From: Bacteroidaceae bacterium HV4-6-C5C
GTDB lineage: Bacteria; Bacteroidota; Bacteroidia; Bacteroidales; Bacteroidaceae
Direction of reading: 5' to 3'
Length of the DNA stretch: 64,000 nucleotides
NCBI GenBank assembly: GCA_007896885.1
Contig: VOIU01000008.1
Span: forward strand, 119,011-183,010
Part shown: one piece after another, positions 45,708 to 53,989 of the stretch
Layout: the number at the start of each line of letters is the position of its first letter
Position numbering within the stretch: position 1 is the first letter of the stretch
Notes under the pieces: model-generated
The model's input: the letters and a program-made list of their open reading frames with translations, nothing else
The model's database searches: none
What the model was told of the DNA's origin: nothing
Position numbers and translations under genes: made by a program

Positions 45708-48245
45708 ATGAAAAAGAAGAAATTAGCACAAATAGGTGGAATCGCATTAGCAGTGATTCTTTTGGTCATGCTTATTCTCCCGTTTGCCTTTCAAGGCAAA
45801 ATTGGCGGAATAGTTAAGACGGAAGGAAATAAAATGCTAAATGGTAAGTTTGATTTTAGTAAATTGAGTATCAGTTTGTTTAAACACTTTCCCCAAGCTT
45901 CCGTAAGCTTGGAAGACTTTTACCTTAAAGGAGAAGGTGATTTTAAAAATGATACTCTTATACAGGCTCGTGAGATGACTGCTACTATTAATCTGTTCTC
46001 TCTTTTTGGCAATAGCGGGTATGATATTTCCAAGATATACATTGATAATGCCAGCGTAAAGGCTATAGTGCTAGCGAATGGTAAAGTGAATTGGGATGTG
46101 ATGAAGTCTGATACAACAGCCAATGTGTCTGTCAAAGAGGAAGCGTCTGAGTTTAGATTGAAGATAAAACATCTGGCTGTTAGTGATTTGAACTTAATAT
46201 ATGATGATCGACAATCCAATCAATATGCAGTTATCAAAAAGCTTAAGGCGGAGTGCTCCGGAGATCTAACGAGCAATCGCACTATTTTAAAACTAAATGC
46301 TGAAACTGAAGCTTTATCTTATAAGGTGAAAGGTATTCCTTTTCTTTCGAATGCAAGTGTATCTGCCAAAATGGATATTGATGCAAATTTAGCAGAGAAT
46401 AAATATACTTTTAAAGAGAATGAATTTCACTTAAATGCAATTAAAGCAGGATTAGACGGGTGGATTGCAATGAAAGATCCTGCAATGCAAATGGATTTGA
46501 AACTTAAGACCAATGAAGTAGGTTTTAAAGAAATATTATCTCTTGTGCCGGCCATATATGCCAAGAATTTTTCCGACCTGAAAACGGATGGAAAAGCCTC
46601 ATTGAGCGGTTATGCCAAAGGTACTTTGCAAGGAGACACTGTCCCCGCCTTTAATATTGATATGCAAGTGAAGAATGCAATGTTCCACTATCCTTCATTG
46701 CCAGCGGGAGTTGATCAAATCAATGTAAGCGCCAATGTGAAAAATCCGGGAGGTAATGTAGATCTAACTACCATTGATATTCGACCTTTTAGTTTTCGCT
46801 TGGCCGGTAACCCATTTAGTGTTAATGCCAGTATTAAGACTCCGGTAAGTGACCCGGACATAAAAGCTGAAGCAAAAGGCATCTTGAATTTAGGTATGAT
46901 TAAAAAAGTTTATCCATTGGATAGTATACAGTTGAACGGGGTTGTTAATGCCAATATGAGGCTTGCTACATTACTTTCTTATATTGAAAAAGAACAGTAC
47001 GATAAGGTTCAGGCTTCGGGCACAATAGGTCTTACCGGAATGAAACTGAAAATGAAGGATATGCCGGATGTCGATATTAAGAAATCGCTACTCACGTTTA
47101 CACCAAAATTTTTGCAATTAAGTGAAACAACTGTGAACATTGGAAAGAACGATTTTACAATAGACAGTCGTTTGGAGAACTATTTGGGATATGCATTGAA
47201 GAATACAACGTTAAAGGGTACATTAAATCTTCAATCCAATAATTTGAATCTGAATGATTTCATGGGAACAACTTCTGTGACAAACGGCTCATCTGCTGTT
47301 GCGCCTGCTACCAGTGGAAATCATTCTACCGGCGCATCTGCTACTATAGGAGTATTTGAGGTCCCTAAAAATGTTGATTTTCAAATAGATGCCAATTTGA
47401 AAAAGGTGTTATTTGATAAAATGGTATTTGAAGCCATGAAGGGTAAGATTGTTGTTAAAGATAGTAAAGTGGATATGAACAATCTTTCGATGAATACCAT
47501 GGGGGGAAGTATGATCATGAATGGAGTCTATTCGACCGTAAATATCAAGAAGCCTTTTATGAATGCCGGTTTTAAGATGTCTGACGTTAGCTTTGCACAA
47601 GCTTACAAAGAATTGGATATGGTCCGTAAGTTAGCACCTGTCTTTGAAAACTTAAAAGGAACATTCTCAGGTAACTTGAAAGTACAAACTGATTTGGATC
47701 AGACTATGAGTCCGGTATTGAATACTATGCAAGGGAATGGTGAATTGTCTACCCACAATATTAGCTTGAGCGGAATTAAGGCAATTGATATGATCGCTGA
47801 AGCAGTGAAGAAGCCAGGGTTGAAAGATATGAAAGTGAAAGATTTGAATATTGACTTTACCATTAAAGACGGTCGAGTAAGTACTAAGCCTTTTGACATT
47901 AAGTGGGGGGAATATTTGATGAACCTTTCGGGAACTACGGGCTTGGATCAGACAATAGATTATGCAGGTAAAGTGAAGTTGCCTTCATCTTTGGGTAGTT
48001 ACGCCAATTTGTCAACCGTCGATTTGAAGATAGGAGGAACATTTACTTCACCTAAAGTAAGTCTTGATACCAAAAGCATGGCTAATCAAGCTGTTAAGGC
48101 TGTCGAAAATCAGGCACTTAATAAACTTGGGAAAAAACTGGGACTTGATTCCGTAGCTTCTGCCAATAAAGATTCCATTAAGAAAAAAGTAACGGAAAAG
48201 GCGGTTGATAAGGCTCTTGATTTTTTAAGAAAGAAAATGAAATGA
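45708..48245 (+). CDS. AsmA-family inner-membrane protein
   Basis: 845 residues. A single N-terminal membrane anchor (IGGIALAVILLVMLILPFAF) is followed by a long repetitive beta region typical of AsmA and related bridge-like lipid-transfer proteins. AsmA N-terminal features are FDFSKLSISLFKHFPQASVS and the C-terminal domain includes NTMQGNGELSTHNISLSGI. It probably spans the periplasm and takes part in phospholipid movement to the outer membrane. The C-terminal region is Lys-rich (about the last 45 residues). It is monocistronic. Confidence 0.88.
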   Translation: MKKKKLAQIGGIALAVILLVMLILPFAFQGKIGGIVKTEGNKMLNGKFDFSKLSISLFKHFPQASVSLEDFYLKGEGDFKNDTLIQAREMTATINLFSLFGNSGYDISKIYIDNASVKAIVLANGKVNWDVMKSDTTANVSVKEEASEFRLKIKHLAVSDLNLIYDDRQSNQYAVIKKLKAECSGDLTSNRTILKLNAETEALSYKVKGIPFLSNASVSAKMDIDANLAENKYTFKENEFHLNAIKAGLDGWIAMKDPAMQMDLKLKTNEVGFKEILSLVPAIYAKNFSDLKTDGKASLSGYAKGTLQGDTVPAFNIDMQVKNAMFHYPSLPAGVDQINVSANVKNPGGNVDLTTIDIRPFSFRLAGNPFSVNASIKTPVSDPDIKAEAKGILNLGMIKKVYPLDSIQLNGVVNANMRLATLLSYIEKEQYDKVQASGTIGLTGMKLKMKDMPDVDIKKSLLTFTPKFLQLSETTVNIGKNDFTIDSRLENYLGYALKNTTLKGTLNLQSNNLNLNDFMGTTSVTNGSSAVAPATSGNHSTGASATIGVFEVPKNVDFQIDANLKKVLFDKMVFEAMKGKIVVKDSKVDMNNLSMNTMGGSMIMNGVYSTVNIKKPFMNAGFKMSDVSFAQAYKELDMVRKLAPVFENLKGTFSGNLKVQTDLDQTMSPVLNTMQGNGELSTHNISLSGIKAIDMIAEAVKKPGLKDMKVKDLNIDFTIKDGRVSTKPFDIKWGEYLMNLSGTTGLDQTIDYAGKVKLPSSLGSYANLSTVDLKIGGTFTSPKVSLDTKSMANQAVKAVENQALNKLGKKLGLDSVASANKDSIKKKVTEKAVDKALDFLRKKMK

Positions 48246-48347
48246 TTGAAAGTGAGAATAATAATGCCCAAATAGTCTGTCTCCGATAGAAGGTAATAAA
48301 AGACTTGAAGGTGAATACTTACTTAAAGATCAAAAAATAACCGCGAT

Positions 48348-49202
48348 ATGAGTGATCCTCTTTTGAAACAAGAACACGGATCTGCCGCATTTACAGAGAC
48401 TGCTCCCATGCCTGTTATCTTTATCGGGCATGGGAGCCCAATGAATGCAATTGAAGAAAATGAGTTTTCCAATGCCTGGATTAGCCTGGGTGAACGCCTT
48501 CCGAAACCTCGAGCCATTCTCTGTATATCAGCTCATTGGGAGACAAAAGGTGCTCAACTTACGGCAAACGATCATCCAAAAACAATTCATGACTTTTATG
48601 GCTTTCCTCAGAAACTGTATATGCAGAGGTATCCTGCTCCGGGGAGTCCTGAATTGACAGATTTCATCATCCAGCAAATGAACACCCGACAAATAGAGAA
48701 GAGCAATGAATGGGGACTGGATCATGGCACTTGGTCGGTATTGAAATATATATATCCACAGGCTGATATTCCGGTTGTACAGTTCAGCATTGATCGTTAT
48801 AAGAATGCTGAATGGCACTATGAGATGGGAACTATGCTGAGTTTTCTTCGTAAAAGAGGAGTGTTGGTGATAGGTAGTGGAAATATGATTCACAACTTGC
48901 GTATGATACACATTCCGGGTGAGGATTTCAACGCTGAACATGGTTATGATTGGGCTAATGAACTGAACACTATTTTCAAACAGAAAATAGAAGGAAATGA
49001 TATTCAATCATTAATAGCCTATAAGACTCTTCACAAAGAAGTGCATTACGCCATACCCACTGCCGAACATTATCTTCCGTTACTATATGTGTTGGGTATG
49101 CGGAGTGGGAGCGACCGAGTTACAATTTTCAATGATAAAGTTATTGCAGGTTCATTAAGCATGACGTCTGTTTTATTAGAAGATGAAAATGGAAAAGTTT
49201 GA
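48348..49202 (+). CDS. ygiD: extradiol ring-cleavage dioxygenase, YgiD type
   Basis: 284 residues. The class III extradiol fold motifs are MPVIFIGHGSPMNAIEENEF (residues 21-40, metal His), ISAHWET with the second His, and GLDHGTWSVLKYIYPQADIP with the third conserved His. YgiD proteins open 4,5-DOPA-like catechols in vitro, and the physiological substrate is unclear. It overlaps the next gene by 20 bp. About 20 N-terminal residues precede the conserved core, so a start at 48408 is possible. Confidence 0.85.
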   Translation: MSDPLLKQEHGSAAFTETAPMPVIFIGHGSPMNAIEENEFSNAWISLGERLPKPRAILCISAHWETKGAQLTANDHPKTIHDFYGFPQKLYMQRYPAPGSPELTDFIIQQMNTRQIEKSNEWGLDHGTWSVLKYIYPQADIPVVQFSIDRYKNAEWHYEMGTMLSFLRKRGVLVIGSGNMIHNLRMIHIPGEDFNAEHGYDWANELNTIFKQKIEGNDIQSLIAYKTLHKEVHYAIPTAEHYLPLLYVLGMRSGSDRVTIFNDKVIAGSLSMTSVLLEDENGKV

Positions 49203-49764
49203 TATTAAACAGCTTGAGTTTTGCTACAATAAGGCGAGGGAAGAGATTTTTGCAGGTGATAGTATTGTACTGCTTCATATTGCTGAAGAGCAAACTTTCT
49301 TGGTTTACAGACAATCCGAAGAGGGAATGCTCTCTCTAAATATCAAGCCTTCCGACAAGAATAACCAAGAAGAATTTGGCGACACAATCCCATTTGGATA
49401 CCGTAATGTGGCTTCTCGCTTTTTTATACACAATCCCCCGAGCGAATCTGAGATAGAGATGGCTATCAATAATGTGGAAGACTCTCTCATGCCGCTTGTT
49501 CATAAGATCAGATCCCTGAATGCACAGTTAGCCACCTTTGATGTTATAACCAAAGAAATAGGGACTTATGCAAAGGCGCAACCAACCTCAATAACCGTTG
49601 CCGAGGTGGAAGATATTTTTTCGCGGTTAGCATTGATAATTGGCGGTCGGCCTTCCTCAACGGACTTAATACCCTCAGATAACAGGTTTATTGCGTACGA
49701 GTTATTGCTTAGGGAGGTTATGCACCACTTAGGTTTCCACACGATTAAGCCTGTTGCGTTCTAG
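49183..49764 (+). CDS. conserved hypothetical protein
   Basis: 193 residues with no signal peptide, no membrane segment and no domain I recognise. Visible features are an early beta-rich part (GDSIVLLHIAEEQTFLVYRQ) and a helical C-terminal half. The start overlaps the end of ygiD by 20 bp (an alternative ATG at 49189 also overlaps), so translation is probably coupled. It is convergent with the universal stress protein gene, whose stop is 2 bp away. Confidence 0.7.
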   Translation: MKMEKFDIKQLEFCYNKAREEIFAGDSIVLLHIAEEQTFLVYRQSEEGMLSLNIKPSDKNNQEEFGDTIPFGYRNVASRFFIHNPPSESEIEMAINNVEDSLMPLVHKIRSLNAQLATFDVITKEIGTYAKAQPTSITVAEVEDIFSRLALIIGGRPSSTDLIPSDNRFIAYELLLREVMHHLGFHTIKPVAF

Positions 49765-49766
49765 TG

Positions 49767-50204
49767 TTATTTTCTTGTTGGAATAATCAATACAGGTACT
49801 TTTGAATGCAAAACGATATATTGCGTGATACTTCCCATAGCCCAGAGTGAGAATCCATTCTTGCCATTAATACCTAATACAATAGCTTCTGCACCCCATA
49901 TCTCTGCGGTGTGAAGAATATCATCCTTAGGCAACCCCTCCGGCATAAATTTCACAGTCGATTCCGTTCGTCCGCTTATACGAATAAGTTGATCTAACGT
50001 TTCCTGAGCTTCTTTTTTCAGAACCATCAATGCTTCATTGGGCATGATTCCCACATCGGGATTACCGATAGCTTTCGCTTTATCCACAACAAAAATCAAA
50101 GCCGGTTCAGCCTGCAAGCGATCTGCAAGCTCAAAACCCTCACGAGCAATATTGAGTGAGTTTTCGCGGCTGTCTACTGCTATTAGAATTTTCTTATAGC
50201 TCAT
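49767..50204 (-). CDS. universal stress protein (UspA family)
   Basis: 145 residues. The fold begins KILIAVDSRENSLNIAREGF. The C-terminal ATP-binding motif is spread over LGINGKNGFSLWAMGSITQY and ends in SKVPVLIIP. This suggests an ATP-binding UspA subtype acting as a cytosolic stress factor. Its start overlaps the crcB stop by 4 bp on the same strand, so the two are co-translated. Confidence 0.88.
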   Translation of the reverse strand: MSYKKILIAVDSRENSLNIAREGFELADRLQAEPALIFVVDKAKAIGNPDVGIMPNEALMVLKKEAQETLDQLIRISGRTESTVKFMPEGLPKDDILHTAEIWGAEAIVLGINGKNGFSLWAMGSITQYIVLHSKVPVLIIPTRK

Positions 50205-50581
50205 AATGATATGATTTTAGATAATGTATTTCCACCCCAAACGGCAATCAGTCCCAAAAGTACACTTGCTACGATGTACAAGGTAAGAGTCAAGTAGTTT
50301 CCTGTTTCAAGCAACTTCATATTCTCGGCTGAGAATGTTGAGAAAGTCGTGTAACCGCCACAGAAACCAACGACTAGCAATAATCTCAATTCTTCGTTGA
50401 GTATGGTCTTGGATGATAATCCTATCAGAAACCCTATGACAAAGCATCCTAACACATTAATAATAAACGTTCCCAATGGAAAAGCAGATGAATAACTTTT
50501 CCCCATCCAGAAAGAAGTCAGGTAGCGGAGCACGCTCCCCAGACCGCCGCCTAAAGCTACAAATAAAAGATTCCTGATCAT
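50201..50581 (-). CDS. crcB: fluoride exporter CrcB/Fluc
   Basis: 126 residues with four membrane helices. Family motifs are GGGLGSVLRY near the N-terminus, PLGTFIINVLGCFVIGFLIG with the pore Asn, and GFCGGYTTFSTFSAE, the Phe-lined fluoride track. It exports F- as a dual-topology dimer. I looked for a fluoride riboswitch upstream and saw none that I could defend. The ATG overlaps the TAA of a minus-strand frame (TAATG), and the USP gene overlaps its end. Confidence 0.93.
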   Translation of the reverse strand: MIRNLLFVALGGGLGSVLRYLTSFWMGKSYSSAFPLGTFIINVLGCFVIGFLIGLSSKTILNEELRLLLVVGFCGGYTTFSTFSAENMKLLETGNYLTLTLYIVASVLLGLIAVWGGNTLSKIISL

Positions 50582-50811
50582 TATGATGAAATTGTATTAT
50601 TCTTGATTATACCAAAACATAGTTGCATAATGCGTTTACAGACAATGCTGAGATGCGTCGGAAAGAGAGGGTGTTCACCCGGCAGTTGTAGAAAATGGAT
50701 CAAAAAAAGCCTACTCATAATCTTAAAAGGATTAAGTAAAGTAGGAACTATCAGCTCTGTTTCAAGCGGTTTCAGGGAAGTTCCATTCCCTATCAATATC
50801 TTGGATAGCAA
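50581..50811 (-). CDS. possible small ORF coupled to crcB
   Basis: A minus-strand frame of about 76 codons whose TAA overlaps the crcB ATG (TAATG). It contains LIVPTLLNPFKIMSRLFLIH and LPGEHPLFPTHLSIVCKRIM. No family is recognised. The only usable start in the frame appears to be TTG, and a plus-strand frame overlaps the same bases. It may be a decayed gene or chance. Confidence 0.3.
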   Translation of the reverse strand: MLSKILIGNGTSLKPLETELIVPTLLNPFKIMSRLFLIHFLQLPGEHPLFPTHLSIVCKRIMQLCFGIIKNNTISS

Positions 50812-50869
50812 AAATACAATAAAATATAGTATCTGCTTTCCAAGTGGATGAGAAAAACATCAAAAGACC

Positions 50870-51391
50870 TTATTCCGCGGCACGAAGAATAAAAGTGGTA
50901 GCCCCTATAGTAACAATAGCTCCGTCTTCAATGCGAACACGATCCTTGTCACTTAATATTTCATTATTAAAGAATGTGCCGGTCAAGCTGGGAGCGTCCC
51001 GGAGAGTATAAGTCAGTTTTCCTTGTTTGTTTCGCTTCACCGTTATAATGCAGTGACGGCGATCCATACTCATATCCGAAGTCTCAATAGGAATGTCGAC
51101 AACAGAACCTACGCAACGGCGACCGATGATATTTTCACCTTCTTTCAAAGGTATCACTTGTTTAAAGCCAAATACATTTTCAATGATGGATATACTGCCA
51201 AAAGCATCTTTGAACTCTGTTTCATCAGGCTTCTCTTCTTTCTGTGGAACTCTCATTTTGGTTTTACCCAAGCGGATGCTGAACTGTTTACCACAATATT
51301 CACACTCAAAGACCAGTGACTGGCCCTCAGTGTATTTGGTTTCGTCAAACTGCAAGTAATTCTCACATTTAGGACAGCGAACTCTTTTCAT
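50870..51391 (-). CDS. zinc-ribbon and FHA domain protein
   Basis: 173 residues. An N-terminal zinc ribbon has paired cysteines (CPKCENYL at residue 5 and CEYCGKQF near 30). After a Lys/Glu-rich linker comes an FHA domain with IIGRRCVG, MSMDRRHCIITV and a Thr-binding-type LTGTFFNNEIL near the C-terminus. FHA domains bind phosphothreonine peptides, so a scaffold role in Ser/Thr phosphosignalling is inferred. It lies 28 bp downstream of the HU-CCDC81-SPOR gene on the same strand. Confidence 0.85.
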   Translation of the reverse strand: MKRVRCPKCENYLQFDETKYTEGQSLVFECEYCGKQFSIRLGKTKMRVPQKEEKPDETEFKDAFGSISIIENVFGFKQVIPLKEGENIIGRRCVGSVVDIPIETSDMSMDRRHCIITVKRNKQGKLTYTLRDAPSLTGTFFNNEILSDKDRVRIEDGAIVTIGATTFILRAAE

Positions 51392-51419
51392 GTTAAAGTA
51401 TATATCTATTAAAAAGGTT

Positions 51420-52577
51420 CTATTTACCTAAAACCCAAGCGTTTTTATAATTACCATTTCCTTTGATCTTGTTCATAGCCTGATATGCTTCGGCCTCAGT
51501 AGCGCAAGACTCTATACTGACGCGCATCTTGCCGTCACCTATAATTGCTTTTGCTTCTTTATATCCTTTGGCAACCAAATGCTCTGCCATTGCTTTTGCA
51601 TCTCTTTCGGTTCCGACACTGGCAATGATAATATGGAATGTTTTTTCAGAAACATTTGATGCACTTTCTTCTGCACCGGAGCTTCTACCGTTTTCCTTGT
51701 CTGCTGTAATTTCGGACTTTTCAGAATGAGCTTGTGTTCCCGGTGTAGCAGTCGACAGTCCACTGGTATTTTCTGCTGCATTAGTTACAACCTTGCTTAC
51801 TTTTACTTCTTTTGCTGTGATAGGATTGGCAATCTTCTTTCCAATGCCGGATTCCTTTAATTTTTCGGAAGCGGCAGGCTTATTTTCGGGCATATTTACC
51901 ACTATAGGGTTAATAGCCAATGAATGTTTCTCTAACTTCTCAAAGATTTCGCTAGGCAAAACTTTGGCATAATTTTCTTCAATCACTTCTGTATTTTCGA
52001 TAGGAGTGGAGAAGAAGAATGAAAGTACGATTGCTGCAACAACAGCTGCTGCTGTACTAAGATATGCCGTATTAAAGCGAATACTGATGCTACGTCTTTC
52101 TTTATCCGGAACTGACGGCCGCAAAGGCGTCTTTACCGATTGCAATCTTTCCAGCTCTGTCCATTGAAGCATTTCAAAAGTATCCAATCCATATAGATAA
52201 GGAGTGGTTATCTTATTATCGTACGGCTGAAAATCGTAAGTGTTATGAATAGAGTACCGTAATTCCCCAATATTCGGTAAATCAGCCTTGCCATTCTCAT
52301 GAAGAGCGGCAATAAGGCTTTTTACGTGTGATTGTACCATCTTATTGGCATCCGGGAAATTAGTGCCATAGACAGCCATATAAGACTGAGCCAATAATCC
52401 GTCGTTCATTTTGAGTTGGGCGTTAAAGCCGATAACTCTGATAGGGGGTAAGAATAGGTTTTCTTTCTCTATCATTGATGCCGGATTATAATGAGTTATG
52501 AATCCTCCCAATCCCGGGACGATTACACAATCATTCTCTAGTAATAATGATTCTATGTGCTGCGCTAATTCAATCAT
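51420..52577 (-). CDS. HU-CCDC81 and SPOR domain protein
   Basis: 385 residues. The N-terminus (IELAQHIESLLLENDCVIVP, then GLGGFITHYNPASM) is the tandem HU-CCDC81 module. A membrane helix lies near 172-192 (YLSTAAAVVAAIVLSFFFS). A long low-complexity linker of about 100 residues follows. The C-terminal SPOR domain ends in FHIIIASVGTERDAKAMAEH and WVLGK. SPOR domains bind denuded peptidoglycan at the division site. The HU-like module faces the cytosol and may touch DNA or a nucleoprotein, so the protein could connect nucleoid and septum. Confidence 0.88.
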   Translation of the reverse strand: MIELAQHIESLLLENDCVIVPGLGGFITHYNPASMIEKENLFLPPIRVIGFNAQLKMNDGLLAQSYMAVYGTNFPDANKMVQSHVKSLIAALHENGKADLPNIGELRYSIHNTYDFQPYDNKITTPYLYGLDTFEMLQWTELERLQSVKTPLRPSVPDKERRSISIRFNTAYLSTAAAVVAAIVLSFFFSTPIENTEVIEENYAKVLPSEIFEKLEKHSLAINPIVVNMPENKPAASEKLKESGIGKKIANPITAKEVKVSKVVTNAAENTSGLSTATPGTQAHSEKSEITADKENGRSSGAEESASNVSEKTFHIIIASVGTERDAKAMAEHLVAKGYKEAKAIIGDGKMRVSIESCATEAEAYQAMNKIKGNGNYKNAWVLGK

Positions 52578-52797
52578 ACTGCAAAATTAAAAGAATAATC
52601 GAATATACGCCCTTTCCCAGCGGTTTTTCTTTTCAACAAGTTATAAACACGTAATGAGGGATTGTTAACTAATGACCGTTTTCGCAATATTATCTGAAAT
52701 CCCCATAGCAAAAGGCGTACTGATATGCTGAATAAATAAATAGATTTGTGCGGAGCAAAATATATTCAAAATCAAATGAATGATTAAATGATACAAA

Positions 52798-52885
52798 ACA
52801 GATGGTCAGTTGAGCCTCAATAGATGGTCTGTTGAGGTCTAACAGATAGTCTGTTAACTCACAACAGACCATCTGTTTGGATGGA
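52798..52885. repeat. 22-bp-period array of four dyad cores
   Basis: Cores ACAGATGGTCAGT (52798), ATAGATGGTCTGT (52820), ACAGATAGTCTGT (52842) and ACAGACCATCTGT (52864) start exactly 22 bp apart. The ideal core is ACAGA-nnn-TCTGT with dyad symmetry. Its 3-base centre is TGG in copies 1 and 2, TAG in copy 3 and CCA in copy 4. The remaining 9 bases of each unit vary, apart from TTGAG shared by copies 1 and 2. Copies 1 and 4 can pair into a long hairpin. Confidence 0.85.
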
Positions 52886-53130
52886 TAAAACAAAAGACGT
52901 TTGGCGGTGACTAAATGGGGTGGAGAAACATGAATAAATCATCCTGGATAGAGCGACTGGATATACAATTAAATTAGATTTATTTATAAAAAAAGTAACA
53001 TATTATACGACTTATGGCATTCATTTTATCTATTAATACACTTTTGAGTCAATAAAGGCATAATAAAATTAATATATTGATAAATAGCTGTTTATTGTGA
53101 TATACTTTGATAATAAAAAGGAGAATAAAT

Positions 53131-53218
53131 AACAAGTAATGTAATAAGGTATAACAAGTAATGCAAGGTAACATAAGAAGTAATGTAACGGAGGGTAACA
53201 AGTAATATCGTGAAATGT
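53131..53218. repeat. 22-bp-period array of four AACAAGTAATG cores
   Basis: AACAAGTAATG at 53131 and 53153, AAGAAGTAATG at 53175 and AACAAGTAATA at 53197 start exactly 22 bp apart. About 11 variable bases lie between them. The core is not palindromic, unlike the other two arrays. It lies about 220 bp upstream of rfbC. Confidence 0.82.
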
Positions 53219-53333
53219 GCCGTGAAGTGATTTTCTAAGCTTGCTTCGATCTTTGATCGGGAATGTGGAAAAATAATGTCAGGGCGTTCATAAAATAAAT
53301 GCCTGTTGGTTATAAACTAATTGCAAACAACGG

Positions 53334-53362
53334 TTGGCATATCGATATTTTTTCTATTTTTG
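53334..53362 (+). promoter_or_regulatory. promoter of the rfbC-ugd operon
   Basis: TTG at 53334, 18-bp spacer, TATTTTTG at 53355-53362. The rfbC ATG is about 75 bp downstream. Confidence 0.62.
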
Positions 53363-53437
53363 CACCGTTTTATATTGCTTATTTTGTATTCTGCAAGGTA
53401 ATAAAAGCAATATACATCATATCATAAAATACAGAAT

Positions 53438-53986
53438 ATGAATTACATACAAACAGAAATAAACGGTGTTTGGCTTATTGAGCCAAGAGTATTTTCCGAT
53501 CAACGCGGCTATTTTATGGAAGCGTTTAAAGAAGCTGAGTTCAAAGCCAATGTCGGTGATGTTCATTTTGTTCAAGATAATGAATCACAGTCTTCATTTG
53601 GTGTATTAAGAGGGCTTCATTATCAAAAGGGGGAATACAGTCAGGCAAAACTGGTGCGTGTAATAAAAGGTAAAGTGCTTGATGTGGCGGTTGATTTGCG
53701 AAAATCATCACCCACTTTCGGCAAATATGTCAGTGTGGAACTGAGCGATGAAAATAAACGCCAGTTTTTTATTCCAAGAGGCTTTGCCCACGGCTTTTTG
53801 GTGTTGAGTGAAGAGGCAACCTTTACATACAAAGTCGATAATGCCTATGCTCCCCAATCTGAAGCGTCTATTCGATATAATGATGAAACCATTGGGATAG
53901 ATTGGCCTATTGCCCAGGAACAGATGATTCTGTCCGATAAGGACGGAAAAGCCGTTTCTTTTAGAGATGCAGAACTATTTGAATAA
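53438..53986 (+). CDS. rfbC: dTDP-4-dehydrorhamnose 3,5-epimerase
   Basis: 182 residues. The cupin-type RmlC motifs are FSDQRGYFMEAFKE, FVQDNESQSSFGVLRGLHYQ with the catalytic His, and FFIPRGFAHGFLVLSEEATF. It epimerises the 4-keto sugar on the way to dTDP-L-rhamnose. No rmlA, rmlB or rmlD lies beside it. Instead ugd follows 3 bp later, so the pair may feed a surface polysaccharide from a cluster elsewhere. Confidence 0.93.
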   Translation: MNYIQTEINGVWLIEPRVFSDQRGYFMEAFKEAEFKANVGDVHFVQDNESQSSFGVLRGLHYQKGEYSQAKLVRVIKGKVLDVAVDLRKSSPTFGKYVSVELSDENKRQFFIPRGFAHGFLVLSEEATFTYKVDNAYAPQSEASIRYNDETIGIDWPIAQEQMILSDKDGKAVSFRDAELFE

Positions 53987-53989
53987 AAT

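Larger units (their letters stand above)
52578..53437. other. 860-bp non-coding region with two 22-bp-period arrays
   Basis: No credible gene. It contains array 2 (52798-52885), array 3 (53131-53218) and the rfbC promoter (53334-53362). AT-rich filler separates them. The minus-strand frame across 52690-52893 runs through the repeat array and is unlikely to be real. Confidence 0.6.

Noticed and set aside
50603..50851. Plus-strand 82-codon frame upstream of crcB
   Set aside because: No promoter or family. It overlaps an equally plausible minus-strand frame, so at most one can be real.
50582..50869. Fluoride riboswitch upstream of crcB
   Set aside because: I could not find the pseudoknot core or matching loops of that class in either orientation.
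52690..52893. 67-codon minus-strand frame over the second 22-bp array
   Set aside because: Its sequence simply reads through the repeated DNA cores. No start signal or family.
52798..53218. CRISPR array near rfbC
   Set aside because: Same reasons: a 22-bp period including the spacer is below CRISPR dimensions, and there are no cas genes.
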